The notes: generated by a model not told the origin, from the sequence alone. A stretch of DNA of 64,000 nt from Actinomycetota bacterium (GCA_018268455.1 JAFDWM010000292.1:1-64000), one strand, 5' to 3'. Counted from the first letter of the stretch, positions 36,374 to 45,352 are shown. Numbers and translations are program-made.

Positions 36374-36901
36374 TCATGCGGCCGCGTGTGCGAAGGTCGC
36401 ACGCCACACCCGCTCGAAACCCAGCGGATCCAGCTCGCCCGCGCGATAGGCCTCGCTCGCGTGCTGCATCACCTCGGCGAGTGCGTCGAGCCGGCGCTGG
36501 GCGTCATGGTCCGGGCCGTAGCCCAGTAGCGCGGAGCCGCAGGCGGAGACGCGGGCCGCGCCCCGGCGCACCGCTCGGGTGCGGCGGGCCAGCAGCAGGC
36601 CCACGACGACCGCGCCCGCGGCGATCACGAGGATCGCTGCCAGCGGCGGGACGCCGGCCGCCGCGAAGCCGATCCAGGCGAGCAGAGCGACGCCGGCGGC
36701 GGCCACGCCGTAGGTGCGGGAGGCCTCGGCCCAGCGCCGGTCGCGCTCCGGGGCGTCCGGCGAATAGATGACGAGCTCGCTCGACACCACGCCGTATCGG
36801 CTGACCGAGCGCGACAGGTATCCCCAGGACAGGCGGGCGCGGCGGGGCGTGCCGGCCGGGTGGCCGTGCGGGGAGGGCGTGAACCGCTGTTCGATGACCA
36901 T
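36374..36901 (-). CDS. Hypothetical protein with two membrane segments, 175 residues
   Basis: The N-terminal cytoplasmic part (residues 1-62) is basic. Two hydrophobic segments follow (about 63-84 and 86-105), then a C-terminal helical domain (DAQRRLDALAEVMQHASEAYRAGELDPLGFERVWRATF). I do not recognise the family. The ATG at 36901 was chosen over upstream frames, and the 6 bases before it are GGATCC with CACCGT ahead, an imperfect form of the leaderless pattern seen at mntR and xth. Confidence 0.7.
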   Translation of the reverse strand: MVIEQRFTPSPHGHPAGTPRRARLSWGYLSRSVSRYGVVSSELVIYSPDAPERDRRWAEASRTYGVAAAGVALLAWIGFAAAGVPPLAAILVIAAGAVVVGLLLARRTRAVRRGAARVSACGSALLGYGPDHDAQRRLDALAEVMQHASEAYRAGELDPLGFERVWRATFAHAAA

Positions 36902-37094
36902 GGATCCACGGTGCGCCCACGGCGGCGCACCGGAGCGGATCCATACGGGCCGCATGCGGACACGACCGAGGATCCTCGCGCTTCCCGAGCGCGGATCCTC
37001 GCTTCCCGAGCGCGGGGCCGGGCGGGACCGGGGAGCGCAGCAGAGGTCCGGTCCCTCGGCGGGGAATGTCCGTCGCCGCCCGTAGGCTGGATCC

Positions 37095-37958
37095 ATGCGC
37101 CTGGCCACCTGGAACGTCAACTCCATCCGCACCCGCGTCGCCCGCACCGTCGAGTTCGCCGTGCGGGAGGACATCGACGTCCTGGCCATGCAGGAGATCA
37201 AGTGCAAGCCGGAGCAGTTCCCGTACGGCCCGTTCGAGGAGGCCGGCTACCACGTCGAGGCGCACGGCCTGAACCAGTGGAACGGCGTCGCGATCGCCAG
37301 TCGGCTGCCGATGACCGACGTGCGCACCGCGTTCGACGGCATGCCCGGGTTCGCGAAGGCCACGGCCACCGCGCCGGCCCACATCGGCACCGACGCTCCG
37401 CTCGAGGCGCGCGCGCTCGGCGCGATCATCGACGGCGTGCGGGTGTGGAGCCTGTATGTGCCCAACGGCCGTTCGCTCGACGATCCGCATCTCGAGTACA
37501 AGCTGGACTGGCTCGAGGCGCTGCGCACCGCCACCGCCGCCGAGCTCACCGCCCATCCCGGTCTGCCGCTCGCTCTGGTCGGCGATTTCAACATCATCCC
37601 GTTCGACGACGACAACGGCGATCCCGACATCGTCGTGGGCCGCTCCACGCACGTCTCCCCCGCCGAGCGCGAGGCGTTCTTCGCGCTCGAGTCGGCCGGC
37701 GTGCACGACGTCGTGCGTCCGCTGCTGCCGACCGGATTCACGTACTGGGACTACCAGCGCCTCAAGTTCCCCCGCAACGAGGGCGTCCGGATCGACTTCG
37801 TCCTCGGATCCGCCGCCCTCGGCGACGCCGTGCAGGGCGCCTCGATCCACCGCGAGGAGCGCAAGGGCGAGCAGCCCAGCGACCACGTGCCGGTGGTCGT
37901 CGAGCTGAAGCTCGCGGGTGCCGACGACGATGACGACATGCCGATGATCTTCGCGTGA
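37095..37958 (+). CDS. xth: Exodeoxyribonuclease III (AP endonuclease)
   Basis: This 287-residue ExoIII-family nuclease acts in base excision repair. Active-site motifs are RLATWNVNSIRTRV (N7), MQEIKC (E), LVGDFNIIPFDDD (D, N), and the C-terminal IDFVLGS with SDHVPVVVEL (catalytic D and H). TAGGCT-GGATCC directly precedes the ATG, so it is probably leaderless. The stop overlaps the next ATG (TGATG), so the HAD gene is coupled. The acidic C-terminal tail ADDDDDMPMIFA is unusual but short. Confidence 0.95.
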   Translation: MRLATWNVNSIRTRVARTVEFAVREDIDVLAMQEIKCKPEQFPYGPFEEAGYHVEAHGLNQWNGVAIASRLPMTDVRTAFDGMPGFAKATATAPAHIGTDAPLEARALGAIIDGVRVWSLYVPNGRSLDDPHLEYKLDWLEALRTATAAELTAHPGLPLALVGDFNIIPFDDDNGDPDIVVGRSTHVSPAEREAFFALESAGVHDVVRPLLPTGFTYWDYQRLKFPRNEGVRIDFVLGSAALGDAVQGASIHREERKGEQPSDHVPVVVELKLAGADDDDDMPMIFA

Positions 37959-38803
37959 TGAGCGATCCTCTGGGGGCATCGAGTGAGGGCGCGCGGATCC
38001 GCCTGGTCGCGACCGATCTCGACGGCACCCTGCTGGATCCCGCGGGATCCGTCACGCCCCGGGTGCGCGCCGCGCTCGACGCGGCCCGCGCCGCCGGAAT
38101 CATCGTCGTACCGGTGACCGCGCGGCAGCCGATCGGCCTGCGCGCGATCGCCGAGCAGGCGGGGTTCGACGGCTGGGCGCTGTGCGGCAACGGCGCGTAC
38201 GCGATCCACCTGTCCACGCACGAGCAGCTCTTCGCGGCGGAGATCGCGGCGCCGGTGCAGCAGCGGATCGCCCGGGAGCTGGGCGAGCGGATCCCGGATC
38301 TGCTGTTCGCGAGCGTGCGTGACGCCGGCGAGGTGTTCGTCGCGCAGGACGGCTACGCTTCGGTCGCGCACCTGAGCGACCACAAGCGCGACCCCGATTC
38401 GATGGGCGGCGTGCCGTTGGCCGACGTGCTGGCCGCACCGAGCCTGAAGCTCGTGATCCGGCATCGCACCCGCACACCCTCCGAGATCTTCGCCGTGCTG
38501 CGCGAGCTCGATCAGACCGGCTTCGAGGCGACGCTGTCCGGCGCGCCGTTCGTCGAGATCATGGCCGAGGGCGTCACCAAGGCCACCGGCCTGTCCGCGC
38601 TGTGCGCCGAGCTCGGCATCGACCAGGCCGAGACGCTCGCGCTCGGCGACGCCCTGAACGACGTCGAGATGCTGCGCTGGGCCGGGCGCGGCGTGGCGAT
38701 GGCCAACGCCGAGCCCGAGGCCCTCGCCGCCGCGGACGAGGTCACCGCGTCGAACGCCGAGGACGGCGTCGCGCTCGTGCTGGAGCGGCTGCTGGCGGAC
38801 TGA
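37958..38803 (+). CDS. Cof-type HAD-IIB family hydrolase
   Basis: This 281-residue phosphatase has motif I VATDLDGTLLDPAG, motif II VPVTARQPI, a conserved Lys in GVTKATGLSALC and motif IV LALGDALNDVEMLRWAG. The Cof subfamily dephosphorylates sugar phosphates, flavin or pyridoxal phosphates; the substrate is not predictable. The ATG overlaps the xth stop (TGATG); a GTG 3 bases earlier is also in frame. Confidence 0.92.
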   Translation: MSDPLGASSEGARIRLVATDLDGTLLDPAGSVTPRVRAALDAARAAGIIVVPVTARQPIGLRAIAEQAGFDGWALCGNGAYAIHLSTHEQLFAAEIAAPVQQRIARELGERIPDLLFASVRDAGEVFVAQDGYASVAHLSDHKRDPDSMGGVPLADVLAAPSLKLVIRHRTRTPSEIFAVLRELDQTGFEATLSGAPFVEIMAEGVTKATGLSALCAELGIDQAETLALGDALNDVEMLRWAGRGVAMANAEPEALAAADEVTASNAEDGVALVLERLLAD

Positions 38804-38888
38804 ACCCGAACCCCGACCCCCCTGGGGAACGCTCGCGCAATCAGCGGTCGGCGCGGCGGCAGCGCTCGGCACCATTGCGGACGCCTCC

Positions 38889-39096
38889 GCTCCCGTCGCG
38901 AAAACGGTCGTTCCGCCACCCGCACAGCAGCAGATTCTGCGACGGGAGCCGACAACATCCCCGCTCCCGTCGCGAAAACTGCTGCTCAGTCACACCCGCA
39001 GTCGCAGATTCTGCGACGGGAACCGCAACACCCCCGCTCCCGTCGCGAAAACGGTCGTTCCGCCACCCGCGCAGCAGCAGATTCTGCGACGGGAGC
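38889..39096. repeat. Three tandem copies of palindromic element family A
   Basis: Copies at 38889-38949, 38963-39023 and 39036-39096 are each 61 bp, bounded by GCTCCCGTCGC and GCGACGGGAGC (GAAC in the second), with periods of 74 and 73 bp. Outer cores are 44 bp apart in every copy, as at 5783-5827 and 47793-47837. This fills most of the 343-bp gap between convergent genes (38804-39146); no gene is seen there. Confidence 0.85.
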
Positions 39097-39146
39097 AACC
39101 CAGCGAGTCCCGCTCCGCCTACCAGCAAGCCCCGCTTCGCCCGCAC

Positions 39147-39764
39147 TCACATCGTCCCTGTGGTGGGCTCCCCCGGCAGCGGCGCGTAGCGCAGCAGCAC
39201 GGTGCCGCCGTCACCCATCTCGCCGTGCACGAGCCGGAGGTTGTGCGGCGTAGCACCGTCGGGAAACACCTTCTTGCCCTGGCCGAGAACGATCGGATAC
39301 ACCCACAGTTGCAGCTCGTCATACAGCTGCTCGGCGAGCAGGGTCTGCACGAAGTCGACACTGCCGATCACGTGCACGTCTTGGTGCCGCTCACGCAGAT
39401 CCGCGATCTCGGATGCCAGATCGTCGCCGACGCGCGACGAGCCCTGCCAGTCGAGCCGGATCCCCGTGTCGCGCGACGCGACGTACTTCGGCACCCGGTC
39501 GAAGAGCTGCCCGATGAAGCCCTCCGGGCCCGTGGTGTGGTGCGGCCAGTACCCCGCGAAGATGTCGTAGGTGCGCCGTCCGAGCAGCAGCGCATCGAGG
39601 GTCTCCATGCCCTGGGTCACGCTGCGCATGACGGCCTCGCTCGGCAGCGTCGCCTGCCAGCCCCCGAAACGGAAGCCGCCGCTGGTGTCCTCCTCGGGGC
39701 CGCCCGGCGCCTGGGCGACGCCGTCGACGGTGGTGAACAGGTCGATGATGATGCGTCCGGTCAT
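39147..39764 (-). CDS. Dihydrofolate reductase-fold (RibD C-terminal) family protein
   Basis: This 205-residue protein starts RIIIDLFTTVDGVAQAPGGPEED and shows the RibD_C/DHFR-like NADPH fold, with LLLGRRTYDIFAGYWP and VHVIGSVDFVQTLLAEQLYDELQLWVYPIVLGQGKKVF. It is a probable NADPH-dependent reductase of unknown substrate, not the essential folate enzyme. GAGGAG lies 8 nt before the ATG. Confidence 0.92.
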   Translation of the reverse strand: MTGRIIIDLFTTVDGVAQAPGGPEEDTSGGFRFGGWQATLPSEAVMRSVTQGMETLDALLLGRRTYDIFAGYWPHHTTGPEGFIGQLFDRVPKYVASRDTGIRLDWQGSSRVGDDLASEIADLRERHQDVHVIGSVDFVQTLLAEQLYDELQLWVYPIVLGQGKKVFPDGATPHNLRLVHGEMGDGGTVLLRYAPLPGEPTTGTM

Positions 39765-39806
39765 GGTGCTGCTCCTCGCTCGTTCCCGGATTACCCGCCC
39801 TTCCCG

Positions 39807-39873
39807 CGAGACTGCACCTGAGTCACGAGACTGCAGGATTGTGCTGCAGTCTCGCGATCCAGGTGGAGTCTCG
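39807..39873. repeat. 67-bp four-core palindromic element, copy 2
   Basis: CGAGAC at 39807 and 39826, GTCTCG at 39849 and 39868, with spacing N13-N17-N13 as in the other copies. It lies between the DHFR-like start and the HxlR stop. The downstream flank GCGGTCAGAGG is shared with the copy at 48637. Confidence 0.85.
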
Positions 39874-39910
39874 CGGTCAGAGGTGGGCGCTGTTCCGCTC
39901 CTCCGCGACG

Positions 39911-40591
39911 CTACGCCGGGAGGGGGTCGATGCGGAAGGCGTCGGCGAAGGTGTCCAGGATCCGCACATCACCGCGCGTGACGTGCACGAGGCCCTGCGC
40001 CAGCGCCTCGCCCGGCGTGACCCGCCCGCCGATGAGATGGCGGATCCCCGGCTCGGCCACCAGCACGGCCTCCGGATCCGCCTCGGGAAGCCGCCCGCCG
40101 ATCGGCGGGGCCGCCGGCGCGAGCTGGACGACGCCGAGCGTTCCCGCCCGCACGGTGACGCGCAGCGCGACCTCGCCGACGTGCAGCTCGATGTCGAGGT
40201 CGCGGGCCGCATCGGGCTGGAATGCCGTGCGCAGCGCCATCGTGAGCGAATCGGGGGTGACGAGATCGCCCTCCCCCGGATCCCCCATCGCCTGGAAGCC
40301 CCAGCGCCCGAGCGCCAGCACGATCGGCTCGAGCGCCCGGCCGTACTCGGTCAGCTCGTACACGAGGCCGCGGCCGCGCATCGGCGCCCGGCGCACCACG
40401 CCGCCCGCCTGCAGCTCCTTGAGCCGGGTGGAGAGGATGTTGGTCGGGATGCGCGCCAGCCCCTGCTTGAGGTCGGAATAGCGTCGTGGACCGACGAGCA
40501 GATCACGCACGATGAGCAGCGCCCAGCGCTCCCCGATCAGTTCGATGGCCGTCGTCACACCGCAGTACTGGCCGTAGCTGCGCGCGGCCAT
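39911..40591 (-). CDS. HxlR-family transcriptional regulator with C-terminal extension
   Basis: This 226-residue protein has a HxlR winged helix at residues 14-105 (IELIGERWALLIVRDLL, YSDLKQGLARIPTNILSTRLKELQ). A further 115 residues resemble an SCP2-like ligand domain (about 120-226, DIELHVGEVALRVTVRAG and LIGGRVTPGEALAQGLVHV). It follows the VOC protein gene by 18 bp on the same strand. It probably senses a small ligand and controls its own operon through the palindrome at 41097. Confidence 0.9.
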   Translation of the reverse strand: MAARSYGQYCGVTTAIELIGERWALLIVRDLLVGPRRYSDLKQGLARIPTNILSTRLKELQAGGVVRRAPMRGRGLVYELTEYGRALEPIVLALGRWGFQAMGDPGEGDLVTPDSLTMALRTAFQPDAARDLDIELHVGEVALRVTVRAGTLGVVQLAPAAPPIGGRLPEADPEAVLVAEPGIRHLIGGRVTPGEALAQGLVHVTRGDVRILDTFADAFRIDPLPA

Positions 40592-40609
40592 GTCAGCGCC
40601 AGCTCCGCA

Positions 40610-41038
40610 TCAGGCCTGCACCGTCTGCGCGGCGTCCTCCTGCTCGGCGCCACCCGGCACCATGTAGAGGAAGCCGAGCGAGTTGCCGTCGGGATCGTCG
40701 AGGTCACGCGAGTACATGAAGCCGTAGTCCTGCGCGGGCTGCGGCTCGGTGCCGCCGGCCGCCAGGCCCTTGGTGATCGCGGCATCGACCTCCTCGCGCG
40801 AGTCGAGCGCGAAGGACGCCGACGTCTGCAGCGTGATCTTCGGATCCGCGATCGGCTTCTCGGTGAACGTCGCGAAGAACTCGCGCGTGATCATCATGAA
40901 GTAGATGTTGTGATCCCAGACCACGCAGACGCCGTTCTCGTCGGACATCTCCGGATTGATCTCGCAGCCGAGCGCCGTGTAGAAGGCCTTGGTGCGCTCG
41001 AGGTCGGTGACGGGCAGGCTGATGAAGACGTTGGTCAC
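40610..41038 (-). CDS. VOC (glyoxalase/bleomycin-resistance) family protein
   Basis: This 142-residue paired beta-alpha-beta-beta-beta protein has NVFISLPVTDLERTKAFYTALG in the first half and SFALDSREEVDAAI with YMFSRDLDDPDGNSLGF-like spacing (sequence YSRDLDDPDGNSLGFLYM) in the second. It may bind a metal and act on a small substrate. The start is GTG with GAGGAG upstream. It is first in an operon with the HxlR regulator. Confidence 0.9.
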   Translation of the reverse strand: MTNVFISLPVTDLERTKAFYTALGCEINPEMSDENGVCVVWDHNIYFMMITREFFATFTEKPIADPKITLQTSASFALDSREEVDAAITKGLAAGGTEPQPAQDYGFMYSRDLDDPDGNSLGFLYMVPGGAEQEDAAQTVQA

Positions 41039-41096
41039 GATGACTCCTCTGTCGAGGGATCCGCCGTCGGATCCGCTGTGCTTAGCTTGTTAAAAA

Positions 41097-41110
41097 CAAG
41101 CATGCTTGTC
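41097..41110. promoter_or_regulatory. Predicted HxlR operator
   Basis: ACAAGCATGCTTGT is a perfect 14-bp palindrome upstream of the VOC-HxlR operon, flanked by further CTTGT and CAAG half sites (41087-41120). TTGACA overlaps it on the minus strand and may be the -35. Confidence 0.55.
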
Positions 41111-41165
41111 AATAGCAAGTTCAGGAGGTGGTGGTGCCCGGCCCGGTTCGGCTGGTCCGCCTGTC

Positions 41166-41213
41166 CGCCTGTCCGCCGGCCCGCCTGTCCGCCGGCCCGC
41201 CTGTCCGCCGGCC
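41166..41213. repeat. 16-bp tandem repeat, three units
   Basis: CGCCTGTCCGCCGGCC is repeated three times without gaps at the left edge of the larger palindromic repeat tract. Confidence 0.8.
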
Positions 41214-41220
41214 CGCCGAC

Positions 41221-41685
41221 CCCAACTTCGGAGACAGGGCACGACACGCCGTGATCTGAGCCGTGATCCCCGGCGTGTCGGCCGCCAGCTCCGAAGTTGG
41301 GCGGATCCGGGACGCCAACTCCGAAGCCGGGCGGATCTCGGCTCCACCCCGGCCCTTGCCACCGGGCCGCCGACCCCGACCCCCACCTCCCGACTCACCC
41401 CGGCCCTAACTTCGGAGCCAGGGCGCGACACGCCGTGATCCGAGCCGTGACCCACGGCGTGTCGGCCACCAGCTCCGAAGTTGGGCGGATCCGGGGGCGG
41501 TGACGCACCGAACCCACTGGGATCCGGGATCCGCCGCTGCCATTGCCCGCCCGGCCGCCGGCCCCGGCCCCCGCCCGGCCGCCGGCCTCGGCCCCGACCT
41601 CTGCCCTAACTTCGGAGCCAGGGCACGACATGCCGTGATCCGAGCCATGATCCACGGCGTGTCGGCCACCAGCTCCGAAGTTGGG
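41221..41685. repeat. Three copies of an 81-bp nested palindrome (family D)
   Basis: Copies at 41221-41301, 41405-41485 and 41605-41685. Each has outer arms AACTTCGGAG/CTCCGAAGTT exactly 65 bp apart (start to start) and inner arms around CGACACGCCG/CGGCGTGTCG. Between copies lie GC-rich degenerate stretches with many GGATCC. This tract occupies most of 41039-41886, a divergent gap of 848 bp with no convincing gene. Confidence 0.85.
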
Positions 41686-41886
41686 CGGATCCCGGGACGG
41701 CGCGCCGGATCGGCGGATCCTGGGACGCCAGCCGGGCGGATCCCGGGACGGCGGCGCCGGATGGGCGGATCCGGGGGGCGGCGCGCCGGATCGGCGGCGC
41801 ACGGAGCGCGGCGCCGGATCGGCGGCTCCCGGGAGTCCGTCGTGCGGGGGATGCGGGTGCGGATCCGCCCGCCCTACGGTGGAGGG

Positions 41887-43155
41887 ATGCCGTTCACCCG
41901 CACTCCGACGCCGCGCGACCTCCGGCAGGATCTCGTGCTCGCCGCCGCGATGCTCGTCGGCGGGCTGATCAGCGCGGCCCTGTCGTCGATCGCGAAGGTC
42001 TATGGCGCCCAGCAGGGCGAGCTGTGGACGGCGATCCCGTACGTGGTCGTGATCTCGGCGGCGCTGTCCGTGCGTCGGCGGTGGCCGGCGGCGGTCGCGA
42101 TCGTGGTCGGGGCCGCGTTCATCACGGCGACGTCGCTGCACGTGCCGGAGATCTATGCGGGCAACATCGCCATGTTCATCGCGATGTACACGGTCGGCGC
42201 ATGGATGTCCTCACGGCGCGGCGCGTTCCTGGTGCGCACCGGGATCATCGCCGTGATGGCGATCTGGCTCGTCATCTCGATGTACCGCGAGGCGATCGAG
42301 CAGTCGGCGAAGGCGCACGTGGTCGCCGGCGCATTCTCGCCGCTGGTCGCGTTCCTCATGCTGCAGGTGCTGCTGAACGTGCTCTACTTCGGCGGCGCGT
42401 ACTACTTCGGCGAGCGCAGCTGGATCGCCGCACGCCAGCGCGCCGCCCTCGAGGAGCGCACCGCCGAACTCGAGCGGGAACGCGAGCTGAGCGCCGCGCA
42501 GGCCGTTGCCCTCGACCGGGTGCGCATCGCCCGTGAGCTGCATGATGTCGTCGCCCACCACGTGTCGGTGATGGGCGTGCAGGCCGGGGCGGCACGGATG
42601 GTGATCGCACAGGATCCAGAGGCCGCGACCGCGATCGTCGCCGGCATCGAGACCGCCGCGCGCGATGCGATCCGCGACTTCCGGCAGCTGCTCGACACGC
42701 TGCGGGCACCCGGCGACACCGCGGACGTGGCCTCGACCGTCGACGTCGAGGACATCGCCGAGCTCGCCGCCGCCTCGGATGCCGCCGGCCTCCGCACCCG
42801 CCTGCAGGTGATCGGGGATCCGATCCCGGTGCCGCGGGTGACGGCCGTGAACCTGTACCGCATCGCGCAGGAGTCACTCACGAACGCCCGCCGGCACGCC
42901 GGCCCGGACGCGGAGGCGGATGTGCGGATCCGATACGGCGACGGATCCGTCGAGCTCGAGGTGGTCAGCTCCGGGCGCGTCGTCACAGCCGTGCGCCCCG
43001 GCCTCGGCCTGCTCGGCATGCGCGAGCGCGCGACCGCCTCGGGCGGCACGATCGAGACGGTGCCGCGTGCGAGTGGGGGGTTCCGCGTGCGTGCCACGCT
43101 TCCGGTCGCCGCCGACGGGGCCGCGACGCCCGAGCCGACCGGGGCCCACGCATGA
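41887..43155 (+). CDS. Sensor histidine kinase, NarL (HisKA_3) type
   Basis: This 422-residue kinase has about 5-6 membrane segments in residues 15-172, a coiled-coil linker (AARQRAALEERTAELERERELSAAQ, split by the membrane exit), the phosphoacceptor box RIARELHDVVAHHVSVMG with H219, and an ATPase domain (AQESLTNARRHAG; RPGLGLLGMRERA). TACGGT lies exactly 6 nt before the ATG (leaderless). The stop overlaps the response regulator start (ATGA). The signal is unknown. Confidence 0.94.
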   Translation: MPFTRTPTPRDLRQDLVLAAAMLVGGLISAALSSIAKVYGAQQGELWTAIPYVVVISAALSVRRRWPAAVAIVVGAAFITATSLHVPEIYAGNIAMFIAMYTVGAWMSSRRGAFLVRTGIIAVMAIWLVISMYREAIEQSAKAHVVAGAFSPLVAFLMLQVLLNVLYFGGAYYFGERSWIAARQRAALEERTAELERERELSAAQAVALDRVRIARELHDVVAHHVSVMGVQAGAARMVIAQDPEAATAIVAGIETAARDAIRDFRQLLDTLRAPGDTADVASTVDVEDIAELAAASDAAGLRTRLQVIGDPIPVPRVTAVNLYRIAQESLTNARRHAGPDAEADVRIRYGDGSVELEVVSSGRVVTAVRPGLGLLGMRERATASGGTIETVPRASGGFRVRATLPVAADGAATPEPTGAHA

Positions 43156-43922
43156 CCGCCACGATCCGGGTGCTGATCGTCGACGACCACGCCATGCTGC
43201 GGGCAGGCTTTCGCACGATTCTCGATCTGCAGCCCGACATCACGGTCGTCGGCGAGGCCGCGACCGGCGCCGAGGCGGTGGCGCTGGCCGGATCCCTGCT
43301 GCCCGACGTCATCACGATGGACGTGCAGATGCCCGACATGGACGGCCTCGAGGCCACCCGGCGGATCTGCGCCGACGGGCGGATCCGCGCCGCGGTGGCG
43401 ATCGTCACCACCTTCGACCGCGACGACTACCTGTTCGACGCACTCGACGCCGGGGCCAGCGGATTCCTGCTGAAGAACGCCGGCCCCGAGGAGCTCATCG
43501 CCGCCGTCCGCGCGCTGGCAGCCGGCGACGGCCTGCTCGCCCCCGAGGTGACCCGGCGGGTGCTGCAGCGCTTCGCCACGACCACGCCGGGTGCGGTGGA
43601 GCCGGCGGCGCCGGACACCGCCGCGACCGGGACTGGGGCGCCCGCCGGTGCGACCGGGACCAGTGCGGCCGCGACCTCGAACGCCGCGCCGCCGACCGGA
43701 GCCGCCGCGCTGCCGAGTGCCGACCTGCCGGATCCGCTCACCGAGCGCGAGGCCGAGGTGCTGCGCTTCGTCGCCGAGGCCTGGAGCAACGCCGAGATCG
43801 CCGCCGAGCTGTTCATCGGCGAGGCGACCGTGAAGACGCATGTGTCGCGGATCCTGCAGAAGCTCGGCGCCCGTGACCGCGTGCAGGCCGTCGTGCTCGC
43901 GCACCGACTGGGCCTCGCATAG
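43152..43922 (+). CDS. Two-component response regulator with long low-complexity linker
   Basis: This 256-residue LuxR-type regulator has a receiver domain with phospho-acceptor D57 (ITMDVQMPD) and HTH at about residues 192-250 ([22 protein letters not shown]). The linker between them (about 140-190) is expanded to some 50 Ala/Thr/Pro/Gly residues, against about 20 in normal NarL proteins. Its last codons (CTC GCA TAG) form the first bases of a 47-bp tandem repeat that runs downstream. It is coupled to the kinase by a 4-nt overlap. Confidence 0.93.
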   Translation: MTATIRVLIVDDHAMLRAGFRTILDLQPDITVVGEAATGAEAVALAGSLLPDVITMDVQMPDMDGLEATRRICADGRIRAAVAIVTTFDRDDYLFDALDAGASGFLLKNAGPEELIAAVRALAAGDGLLAPEVTRRVLQRFATTTPGAVEPAAPDTAATGTGAPAGATGTSAAATSNAAPPTGAAALPSADLPDPLTEREAEVLRFVAEAWSNAEIAAELFIGEATVKTHVSRILQKLGARDRVQAVVLAHRLGLA

Positions 43923-44036
43923 CGGGATCCGCTCTCCTCGCGGGAACGGGATCCGCGCCCCTCGCATAGCGGGATCCACTCGCCTCGCGGAAACGAGATC
44001 CGCGCCCCTCGCATAGCGGGACCCGCTCGCCCGCGT
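43914..44036. repeat. 47-bp tandem repeat starting inside the response regulator stop
   Basis: Units begin CTCGCATAGCGGGA at 43914, 43961 and 44008, period exactly 47 bp, about 2.6 units. The first unit includes the final Leu-Ala-stop codons of the response regulator, so the gene end seems to have been duplicated. Confidence 0.85.
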
Positions 44037-44143
44037 CGCGGGTGCGGTCGTGCGCCCCGCCCGCGTTGCGGATCCGCCCGCCGCAGACGCCCACCGTGAG
44101 TCCGCCGCGACCGCCCCGGGCACCGGCCCGCTAGCCTCTCCCC

Positions 44144-45352
44144 ATGCCCGATTCCGCGACGCCTGCGCCGACCCGCGGGCCGCTGTCCCGCCCGATCATG
44201 GCCGGCATCGTCACGGCCCTGGTCGGATTCACCAGCTCGTTCGCCGTCGTGCTCACCGGCCTGCACGCCGTCGGCGCCAGCTCCGCGCAGGCGGCGAGCG
44301 GCCTGCTCGCGCTCAGCCTCACCATGGGCGTGGCCTGCATCGTGCTGGCCTGGCGCTACCGCATGCCGATCACCGCGGCCTGGTCGACGCCCGGTGCGGC
44401 GCTGCTCGCGGCCGGCGGAGCGATCGAGGGCGGTTGGCCGGCGGCGGTCGGCGCGTTCCTCATCGTCGCGGCGCTCATCCTGCTCACGGCGCTCGTGCCG
44501 CAGATCGGATCCCTCATCGCCGCGATCCCGCCGTCGATCGCCCAGGCCATGCTCGCCGGAGTGCTGCTGCCGCTGTGCCTGGCGCCGATCACCGGGCTCG
44601 GCGCGAATCCGTGGGGTGTGGCGCCCGTGGTGCTGACGTGGCTGGTGTTCGCCCGCCTCGCTCCGCGCTGGGCGGTGCCGCTCGCGTTCGTCACCGCGAC
44701 CGCGGTCATCGTGATCGGCCTCGTGACGGGCTCGGGTTCGGCGGGTGCCGCGGCCGTGGATCCGGCTCTGCTGCTGCCGCACCTCGAACTGACCCTGCCC
44801 ACGTTCACGATCGGCGCGCTCGTCGGGATCGCCCTGCCGCTGTTCATCGTCACCATGGCATCGCAGAACGTGCCCGGCGTGGCCGTGATGCGCAGCTTCG
44901 GCTACGAGGTGCCGTGGCGTCCGGCGATGCTCGTGACCGGCATCGGCAGCGCCCTGGGCGCCCCGGCCGGCGGGCACGCGATCAACCTCGCCGCGATCAG
45001 CGCCGCCCTCGCCGCCGCGCCCGACGCGGAACCGGATCCGAAGCGCCGCTGGGTCGCCGGGGTGTCGACCGGCGTCTCGTACCTCGTGCTGGGCGGATTC
45101 TCGGCGGCGTTCGCCGCGCTCGTGCTGCTCGCACCCGCGGCCGTGATCCCGGCGGTGGCCGGGCTCGCCCTGTTCGGCGCCTTCGGAGCCGCCGTGCAGC
45201 AGGCGATCGACGATCCGGGCGAGCGCACCCCCGCCGTGGTGACGTTCCTCGTCGCCGCGAGCGGTATGGCGTTCTGGGGCGTCAGCGCCGCGTTCTGGGC
45301 GCTGCTCGCCGGTCTCCTCGTGCGCGGCGTGCTGCACCTCGGGCGGCGCTGA
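44144..45352 (+). CDS. BenE-family benzoate/H+ symporter-like transporter
   Basis: This 402-residue carrier has about 12 membrane segments and BenE features: AGIVTALVGFTSSFAVVLTGLHAVGA at the start, WSTPGAALLAAGG (residues about 77-89) and MASQNVPGVAVMRSFGYEVPW. It probably imports aromatic or other organic acids. No benzoate catabolic genes are nearby, so the substrate is unsure. TAGCCT lies exactly 6 nt before the ATG (leaderless). Confidence 0.92.
   Translation: MPDSATPAPTRGPLSRPIMAGIVTALVGFTSSFAVVLTGLHAVGASSAQAASGLLALSLTMGVACIVLAWRYRMPITAAWSTPGAALLAAGGAIEGGWPAAVGAFLIVAALILLTALVPQIGSLIAAIPPSIAQAMLAGVLLPLCLAPITGLGANPWGVAPVVLTWLVFARLAPRWAVPLAFVTATAVIVIGLVTGSGSAGAAAVDPALLLPHLELTLPTFTIGALVGIALPLFIVTMASQNVPGVAVMRSFGYEVPWRPAMLVTGIGSALGAPAGGHAINLAAISAALAAAPDAEPDPKRRWVAGVSTGVSYLVLGGFSAAFAALVLLAPAAVIPAVAGLALFGAFGAAVQQAIDDPGERTPAVVTFLVAASGMAFWGVSAAFWALLAGLLVRGVLHLGRR

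Noticed and set aside
38889..39096. CRISPR array
   Set aside because: Only three units, each unit is itself a palindrome and the spacers are near-identical to each other; no cas gene is nearby.
41500..41886. N-terminal extension of the second sensor kinase through the palindrome tract
   Set aside because: The extension translates as repetitive Gly/Ala/Arg/Pro sequence; the ATG at 41887 has a -10 at the right distance and starts the membrane domain.
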